Source: CAZSWS01 sp964610765
GTDB taxonomy: Bacteria > Bacteroidota > Bacteroidia > Bacteroidales > Tannerellaceae
NCBI GenBank assembly: GCA_964610765.1
Contig: CAZSWS010000052.1
Coordinates: 1-20,623, forward strand
Reading direction: 5' to 3'
DNA: 20,623 bases
The notes under the pieces were generated by a model. The model had not been told where the DNA came from and did no database searches. It saw only the letters and a program-made list of their open reading frames with translations. The translations under genes and the position numbers were made by a program. Shown here in pieces: positions 15,845 to 20,623 of this stretch; position 1 is the first letter of the stretch; each line of letters opens with the position of its first letter.

Positions 15845-16747
15845 ATGAGAAGAATAGATAAAAATAAACCACTTCAAGTACTAAAAGTAAATAAAGAGTC
15901 CGGATTGTTAGATTATTTGATTGAAAATAATGTTCGGAAAAGCAGAAACGCTATCAAATCACTGCTGACACACAAACAGATTCGTGTAAATGATAAAACC
16001 CAAACCCAATTTGATTTAGCACTAAAGCCAGGTGACGAGGTGGGCATTTATCCGGCAGATTTAAGGAAAAATAAAAAAGAATTGAAAGGACTTCAAATCA
16101 TTTTTGAAGATGATTACCTTATCGTTGTAGAAAAAGAATCAAAAGTATTATCAATTTCTACCGGACAGCAACAACAGCAAATAACTGTCTATAAAATGTT
16201 ATCAGACTATGTGTTGAAGAAAAAAAGAAATGCCCGGGTGCATGTTTTGCATCGGCTGGATAGGGATGTGTCTGGACTGATGATTCTTGCTAAAGATGAA
16301 GAAACTCAAGAAATGCTGCAACAATTTTGGGATAGTTATGTGGTGGAAAGAACTTATGTGGCTGTTGTTGAAGGTGAAATAGAACCCAAAGAAGCTACGT
16401 TTGACTCGTGGTTGACTGAAGATAAGAATTTCAAAATGCATTCTTCTTTTAAAGAAAACGGAGGTCAAAAAGCAATAACGCATTATAAAGTGTTGAAATA
16501 TAACGATCAGTTTTCACTATTAAGGTTGACCCCTGAAACTTCACGTAAGAATCAAGTAAGGGTTCAACTCGAACATGCGGGATTTCCTATTGTTGGTGAT
16601 AAAAAATATGGGTCTACTATGAACCCGATAAAAAGAATTGCCTTGCATGCAGATAGAATTAAACTGATTCATCCATATACAAAGGAGCGATTAACTTTCG
16701 ACTCACCTATACCCAAGAAAATGCAACAATTGATGAACACTCCTTGA
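15845..16747 (+). CDS. RluA-family RNA pseudouridine synthase
   Basis: The 300-residue protein combines an N-terminal S4 RNA-binding domain (about 15-70, with SRNAIKSLLTHKQIRVND) and an RluA-type catalytic domain with VHVLHRLDRDVSG, in which D139 is the expected catalytic aspartate. The later segments ITHYKVL, ETSRKNQVRVQLEHAGFPI and GDKKYG are also family signatures. It isomerises uridine to pseudouridine in rRNA or tRNA; the exact site cannot be told, so no specific symbol is given. The start ATG lies just after a promoter-like box. Its stop is 2 nt before the nuclease gene's ATG, so the two are probably translated in coupling. Confidence 0.92.
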   Translation: MRRIDKNKPLQVLKVNKESGLLDYLIENNVRKSRNAIKSLLTHKQIRVNDKTQTQFDLALKPGDEVGIYPADLRKNKKELKGLQIIFEDDYLIVVEKESKVLSISTGQQQQQITVYKMLSDYVLKKKRNARVHVLHRLDRDVSGLMILAKDEETQEMLQQFWDSYVVERTYVAVVEGEIEPKEATFDSWLTEDKNFKMHSSFKENGGQKAITHYKVLKYNDQFSLLRLTPETSRKNQVRVQLEHAGFPIVGDKKYGSTMNPIKRIALHADRIKLIHPYTKERLTFDSPIPKKMQQLMNTP

Positions 16748-16749
16748 AT

Positions 16750-19635
16750 ATGAAGGCTTTTTTATACCGTATAGCGGAAAAATACTATAAAGAATATGGT
16801 TCTGATATAAAAAAGCTGGTATTTGTTTTCCCTAACAGAAGGGCTGGTTTGTTTTTTCAAAAGCATTTAGCCTCATTATCTAAACAGCCACTTTTTTCAC
16901 CATTTATATTCACCATTAGTGACTTTATAACGGATTTGAGCGGTCTTTTGCCTGCTGATAAAATTCGTATGTTGTTTATGCTGTATGATATCTACACAAA
17001 GCGAAGTGGAAGTGAGGAGTCTTTTGATGAGTTTTTATACTGGGGGGATATACTTTTGAGTGATTTTGATGACGTGGATAAATACCTCGTCAATGCGAAA
17101 TCTCTTTTTACTAATGTGACCGATTTGCATGAAATAGATCGAGATTTTGAATTTTTATCTGTCAATCAAGTGGCTGCCATTCGTTCTTTTTGGACTTCAT
17201 TTAACCCTGAAAAGAAAAAAAAGAATGAAGATTCTTTTGTTGCTATATGGGAAATTCTTTTTGATATTTATACGGAGTTTAAAAGTCAGTTGAAAGCAAA
17301 CTCGCTTGGATATGAAGGGATGATTTTTAGAGAAGTAGCTGAAAAGTGTGAACAAACCATTCAACAAGATATGACTTATGAAAAGGTGATATTTGTTGGA
17401 CTTAATGCCCTAACTGAAGCTGAAAGAAAGATACTGCTATCTCTGAAAAAAGGAGGAGTTGCCGAGTTTTACTGGGATTATGAGTCGGAGTGGGTGAGAG
17501 ACCCGGAAAACAAAGCTTCTTATTTCGTTAAACGTAATATACATGATTTTCCTTCTGCTGAAATAGTAACGACAGGACATCCTATTCCTGAGATTACTGT
17601 TATCGGTGTGCCATCAAATGTAGGACAGGCTAAACAAATCTATCCAATTTTAGATAATTTGATTGCATCGAAAGAGTTAACTGATGACAATGCCATTCAA
17701 ACAGCTATTGTGCTTCCTGATGAGCAACTTTTACTGCCCATTCTCAATCATATTCCTGAGCCTATTGATACGATAAATGTAACGATGGGATATCCGCTTA
17801 GTAGTACGCCTGTTGCTATTTTAATAGAGAATATTACTAGTTTACAGCGTAATATCCGCTATGTAGATACACAAGCTTATTTTTATTTTAAAGATGTATT
17901 AGCCATTTTACGCCATCCGTATGTGATTGAGTCAGATATGGATATAATTAGCTCTTTGTCTAAAGAGATTACAGGAAACAATAAAATCTATATCTCACCC
18001 GTTGAGTTGGCTAAAACCAATCTGCTTACATTGATATTTGAGGTTGTTGAAGATGCTGCGAATCTTTCAGTCTATCTTATTCATATTCTTAAAGAACTTA
18101 ATGCCTTATTGTCCGGTGTTGATGATGATAATATAGAGAATGATGATGAAAACATCCCAATAACGATGGATAATATGGAACGGGAATTCATCTATCAATA
18201 CTATACAGCGGTTAACCGGATGAATGATATGCTGGAAGAGGTTTCTATTCGAATGACGCATGAAACCTACTTTCGCTTATTGAAACGTATAACCGGACTT
18301 ATAAGCATTCCTTTTCAAGGAGAACCTTTATCCGGACTGCAAGTTATGGGAGTTCTTGAAACACGTACGCTTGATTTTGATAATTTGATTATCTTATCAG
18401 CTAATGAAGGGGTGTTTCCGGCAAAAGACGCGGCTACTACGTTCATCCCTTTCAATCTACGTAAAGCTTTTGGTCTTCCTTTGCCTGAATTACAAGACAG
18501 TGTATCGTCCTATCATTTCTATCGCCTTTTATATAGAGCTAAACGTGTCTGGTTGATTTACGATACTCGAACATCCGGTTTAAAAACAGGTGAAGCAAGT
18601 CGTTTTATTCATCAGCTTAATTATCATTATGAACTTCCCTTAAAACAAGAGGTGGTCGTTTATAATATAGTTTCATCGCCTCCTCCAATCATTAGTGTAG
18701 AGAAAAATGAAGAAGTGAAGGCACTTTTAGCAACATTCAAGAAAGGAGGAAATCGTTCACTTTCTGCAAGTGCTATCAATAAATACTTAAACTGTCCACT
18801 TCAGTTCTATTATGGTACGGTCAAACGCATTGAAGAGTCTGATGATGTTAGTGAGTCTATAGAGGGAGGTATGTTTGGTAGTATTATTCACAAGGTTATG
18901 GAGGAATTATATCAACCTTTGAATAAAGAACTGATAACTGCTGACCTTTTGCAACTGATTGCTAAAAATGAAAAACTCTTGACAGAAAAAATAGAAATAG
19001 CTTTTGCTGAAGAGTTTTTTAAAACAAAAAAGAGAAGGAAATTAACCGGACAGCATTTTATTATTGGTGAGACTATTCGTAAATATGTCAAAAGAATTTT
19101 GACCTACGACCGTAGTTTGACCCCTTTTCAATATATCGAATCTGAAAGAAACATCCAGGGAGAACTAGACCTTACAGATGGCTCAGTAATCAACTTGAAA
19201 GGATTTATAGACCGAATAGACGAAGTAAAAGGCGCACTGAGGGTTGTTGATTATAAAAGCGGTATAGGGAAAAGTGACTTTTCTTCTATTCAGCATTTAT
19301 TTGATAAAGAACTAAAAGATCGGCGTGGAGAAATAATGCAAGTCTTCATGTATTGCTGGATGTTGGCTAAAGAAGAAAAGAGCGGTCAACAAATTCAACC
19401 GGCTATTTATTATTTAAGGTCTCTGTTTAAAGATTTTTCTCCTTTGATTACTTACAAAGAGGGGCGGGGTAAAAAAGAAGATGTAATAGATTTCTCTGTT
19501 TTTATCGAAGAGTTTGAACAGGAACTTCGTTTCTGCATGGATGAAATTTTTAATCCACATATTCCTTTTACACAGACAGATAATCCTCAACGTTGCACAT
19601 ATTGCCTGTTTGCTGAAATCTGTGGACGGAAATAG
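16750..19635 (+). CDS. AddB-like PD-(D/E)XK nuclease with Fe-S cluster
   Basis: The 961-residue protein resembles AddB, a subunit of AddAB-type helicase-nucleases that process DNA double-strand ends. The N-terminus (LVFVFPNRRAGLFFQKHL) is the helicase-like region without a Walker A GKT, as in inactivated AddB helicase domains. The C-terminal nuclease has GSIIHKVMEELY (H714), KGFIDRID (D821), VVDYKSG (D834, K836) and the AddB iron-sulfur staple: C682 in NKYLNCPLQFYY plus CTYCLFAEIC at the end (C949, C952, C958). ATG 16750 is preferred; TTG 16744 would overlap the preceding stop and add two residues. An AddA/UvrD-type helicase partner would be expected but is not in this window; the next gene is a stress protein. 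Confidence 0.88.
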   Translation: MKAFLYRIAEKYYKEYGSDIKKLVFVFPNRRAGLFFQKHLASLSKQPLFSPFIFTISDFITDLSGLLPADKIRMLFMLYDIYTKRSGSEESFDEFLYWGDILLSDFDDVDKYLVNAKSLFTNVTDLHEIDRDFEFLSVNQVAAIRSFWTSFNPEKKKKNEDSFVAIWEILFDIYTEFKSQLKANSLGYEGMIFREVAEKCEQTIQQDMTYEKVIFVGLNALTEAERKILLSLKKGGVAEFYWDYESEWVRDPENKASYFVKRNIHDFPSAEIVTTGHPIPEITVIGVPSNVGQAKQIYPILDNLIASKELTDDNAIQTAIVLPDEQLLLPILNHIPEPIDTINVTMGYPLSSTPVAILIENITSLQRNIRYVDTQAYFYFKDVLAILRHPYVIESDMDIISSLSKEITGNNKIYISPVELAKTNLLTLIFEVVEDAANLSVYLIHILKELNALLSGVDDDNIENDDENIPITMDNMEREFIYQYYTAVNRMNDMLEEVSIRMTHETYFRLLKRITGLISIPFQGEPLSGLQVMGVLETRTLDFDNLIILSANEGVFPAKDAATTFIPFNLRKAFGLPLPELQDSVSSYHFYRLLYRAKRVWLIYDTRTSGLKTGEASRFIHQLNYHYELPLKQEVVVYNIVSSPPPIISVEKNEEVKALLATFKKGGNRSLSASAINKYLNCPLQFYYGTVKRIEESDDVSESIEGGMFGSIIHKVMEELYQPLNKELITADLLQLIAKNEKLLTEKIEIAFAEEFFKTKKRRKLTGQHFIIGETIRKYVKRILTYDRSLTPFQYIESERNIQGELDLTDGSVINLKGFIDRIDEVKGALRVVDYKSGIGKSDFSSIQHLFDKELKDRRGEIMQVFMYCWMLAKEEKSGQQIQPAIYYLRSLFKDFSPLITYKEGRGKKEDVIDFSVFIEEFEQELRFCMDEIFNPHIPFTQTDNPQRCTYCLFAEICGRK

Positions 19636-19643
19636 CAACAATG

Positions 19644-19668
19644 TATAGCTAAATGTTAAGGTATCTTG
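19644..19668 (+). repeat. Direct repeat copy 1 upstream of the usp gene
   Basis: TATAGC-T-AAATGTT-AAG-GTATCTTG. With one-base gaps it aligns to copy 2 at 19682-19704 over TATAGC, AAATGTT and GTATCTTG (21 identical positions). The copies start 38 bp apart. They may be tandem binding sites or a duplicated promoter segment. Confidence 0.55.
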
Positions 19669-19681
19669 CTTTATAAACAGA

Positions 19682-19704
19682 TATAGCAAATGTTTTGTAT
19701 CTTG
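19682..19704 (+). repeat. Direct repeat copy 2 upstream of the usp gene
   Basis: TATAGC-AAATGTT-TT-GTATCTTG, the partner of the copy at 19644-19668. Its right end runs into the dyad at 19696-19721. It ends 46 nt before the usp start codon. Confidence 0.55.
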
Positions 19705-19721
19705 TTGTACAAAGTGATACA
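19696..19721. promoter_or_regulatory. 26-bp dyad upstream of the usp gene (candidate operator)
   Basis: The outer arms are TGTATC and GATACA and the centre is the perfect palindrome TTGTACAA (19705-19712), separated on each side by three unmatched bases. It lies 29 nt upstream of the ATG, where a regulator could act on the promoter. There is no T tract after it, so it does not look like a terminator for the nuclease gene. Confidence 0.4.
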
Positions 19722-19750
19722 TCATTATAACAGATTAAACTATACGCATC

Positions 19751-20623
19751 ATGTCAAATCATCTAATTACAATAGCAATTCATCAGTTAGAAAAAGCAAC
19801 GATTGCTAAACGACTGCTTGAACGAAATGGTATCGAGGTAACTTTAGAGGAATTTGTTCAAAAAGTACCCAACAGTGACAGTGTCTCATTAGGATATCAT
19901 GTGAAGGTTAAAGAAGAAGAAGCGAATAGAGCCATTAGCTTAATAGGGTTGAGCAAAAAATTAAGCTATGAAGGAAGTGGAGTATTCAAACATGATGATG
20001 GACGCATGCGGATACTCGTTGCTGTAGACTTTTCAGACTACTCTTTACGGGCTTGTGAAGCTGCATTTCAAGTAGCGAATATTTTGAATGCCAAAGTTAA
20101 AATTCTAAATGTGTTTGCAAATTTGCATTACCCTATGAATGTTCCATTTGCTAATATTGTAAGAGGAGAAGAATCTGATGGTGTGCTAGATAAAGCTCGG
20201 AGAAAAATGCTCGCACTTTGTCAAGAAATAGATGATAAAATATCCAAAGGTGAAATGCCATCCGTCAACTTCTCCTATTCGCTGAGAGAGGGACTTGCTG
20301 AAGAGGAAATAGAGGCATTTGTAGACAGCTATAAACCGGCTCTTTTAGTTATAGGAACAAGGGGAGAGGGAAGAAATCCAAAACTTATTGGAAATGTAGC
20401 AGCAGATATTATTGAAATAACCAATGTGCCTGTCTTGTCAGTTCCTTTGCAAGGAAGAGTGGATAAGTTGACGGAAATCAAGCACATCGGGTATTTAACC
20501 AATGTAGATAAAAAGGACTTGGAGTCATTCGACCGTTTCGTCAATAATACACTCAGTTTGAATAATGATATGAAAATAACCCTTATCCATATCAATAACT
20601 CTACTAAAGAGAAAGTCTTTAAT
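19751..20623 (+). CDS. Universal stress protein with N-terminal DUF2007-like domain (3' end outside window)
   Basis: An open frame of 291 codons runs from ATG 19751 to the window end with no stop. Residues 1-75 resemble the DUF2007 signal-transduction domain: alternating ITIAIH, an AKRLLERNGIEV helix-turn, and HVKVKEEEANRAISLI. A universal stress protein domain follows from about residue 86: RILVAVDFSDYS (D93), ending with LLVIGTRGEGRN, the later glycine (G214) and VPVLSVP. The ATP-binding pattern G-x2-G-x9-G-(S/T) is only partly kept (G202-x2-G205-x8-G214-N), so nucleotide binding is uncertain. Near residue 243 KHIGYLTNVD appears to open a second USP domain, as in tandem UspA-like proteins. 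Cytoplasmic; probably a stress or redox response protein. Confidence 0.82.
   Translation, partial: MSNHLITIAIHQLEKATIAKRLLERNGIEVTLEEFVQKVPNSDSVSLGYHVKVKEEEANRAISLIGLSKKLSYEGSGVFKHDDGRMRILVAVDFSDYSLRACEAAFQVANILNAKVKILNVFANLHYPMNVPFANIVRGEESDGVLDKARRKMLALCQEIDDKISKGEMPSVNFSYSLREGLAEEEIEAFVDSYKPALLVIGTRGEGRNPKLIGNVAADIIEITNVPVLSVPLQGRVDKLTEIKHIGYLTNVDKKDLESFDRFVNNTLSLNNDMKITLIHINNSTKEKVFN

Noticed and set aside
1..20623. Search for a mobile element, defence system, CRISPR array or RNA gene
   Set aside because: All genes except the envelope proteins and the partial ones belong to recognised housekeeping or metabolic families, and intergenic regions are short with no tRNA, rRNA, transposase or spaced repeat array.

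Overview
The window looks like chromosomal DNA from a member of the Bacteroidales (Bacteroidota). It is AT-rich. Shine-Dalgarno sequences are mostly weak or absent, several intergenic regions carry TAnnTTTG boxes of the Bacteroides promoter type, and the gene content is typical of the group: a DUF3316 protein, a ParC-type topoisomerase, a PheS with a Cys4 insert, and an AddB-like nuclease. I cannot fix the genus. Nearly all of the window is ordinary core genome. I see no prophage, insertion sequence, CRISPR array, tRNA or rRNA.

Left part (1-7215, + strand): the last codons of a membrane protein; two tandem, clearly paralogous secreted proteins with a GH71/GH99-like (WbsX-type) catalytic domain and a C-terminal CBM9-like domain; rmuC, best read from a TTG start; pheS with a good Bacteroides-type promoter; a strong hairpin; and nth (endonuclease III).

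Middle part (7217-13567, - strand): a tightly packed five-gene run, transcribed parC-like topoisomerase A subunit, DUF3316 protein, S41-family lipoprotein peptidase, murB, PhnP-like metallo-hydrolase. Spacings are 3-13 nt. It runs tail to tail into nth with a single base between the stop codons.

Right part (13914-20623, + strand): after a 345-bp divergent intergenic region come an L-cysteine desulfidase (cyuA type) closely followed by a corrinoid adenosyltransferase (cobO/btuR); then an RluA-family pseudouridine synthase immediately followed by an AddB-like Fe-S nuclease; then, after an intergenic region with direct repeats and a dyad, the start of a universal stress protein carrying an N-terminal DUF2007-like domain, cut by the window end.

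No clearly new system stands out. The observations most worth following are the QLNLF sequence at the extreme C-terminus of the topoisomerase A subunit (a match to the sliding-clamp-binding consensus), the DUF2007-USP fusion with its repeat-bearing upstream region, the tandem GH99-like paralogs, and the strong U-tract-less hairpin between pheS and nth.
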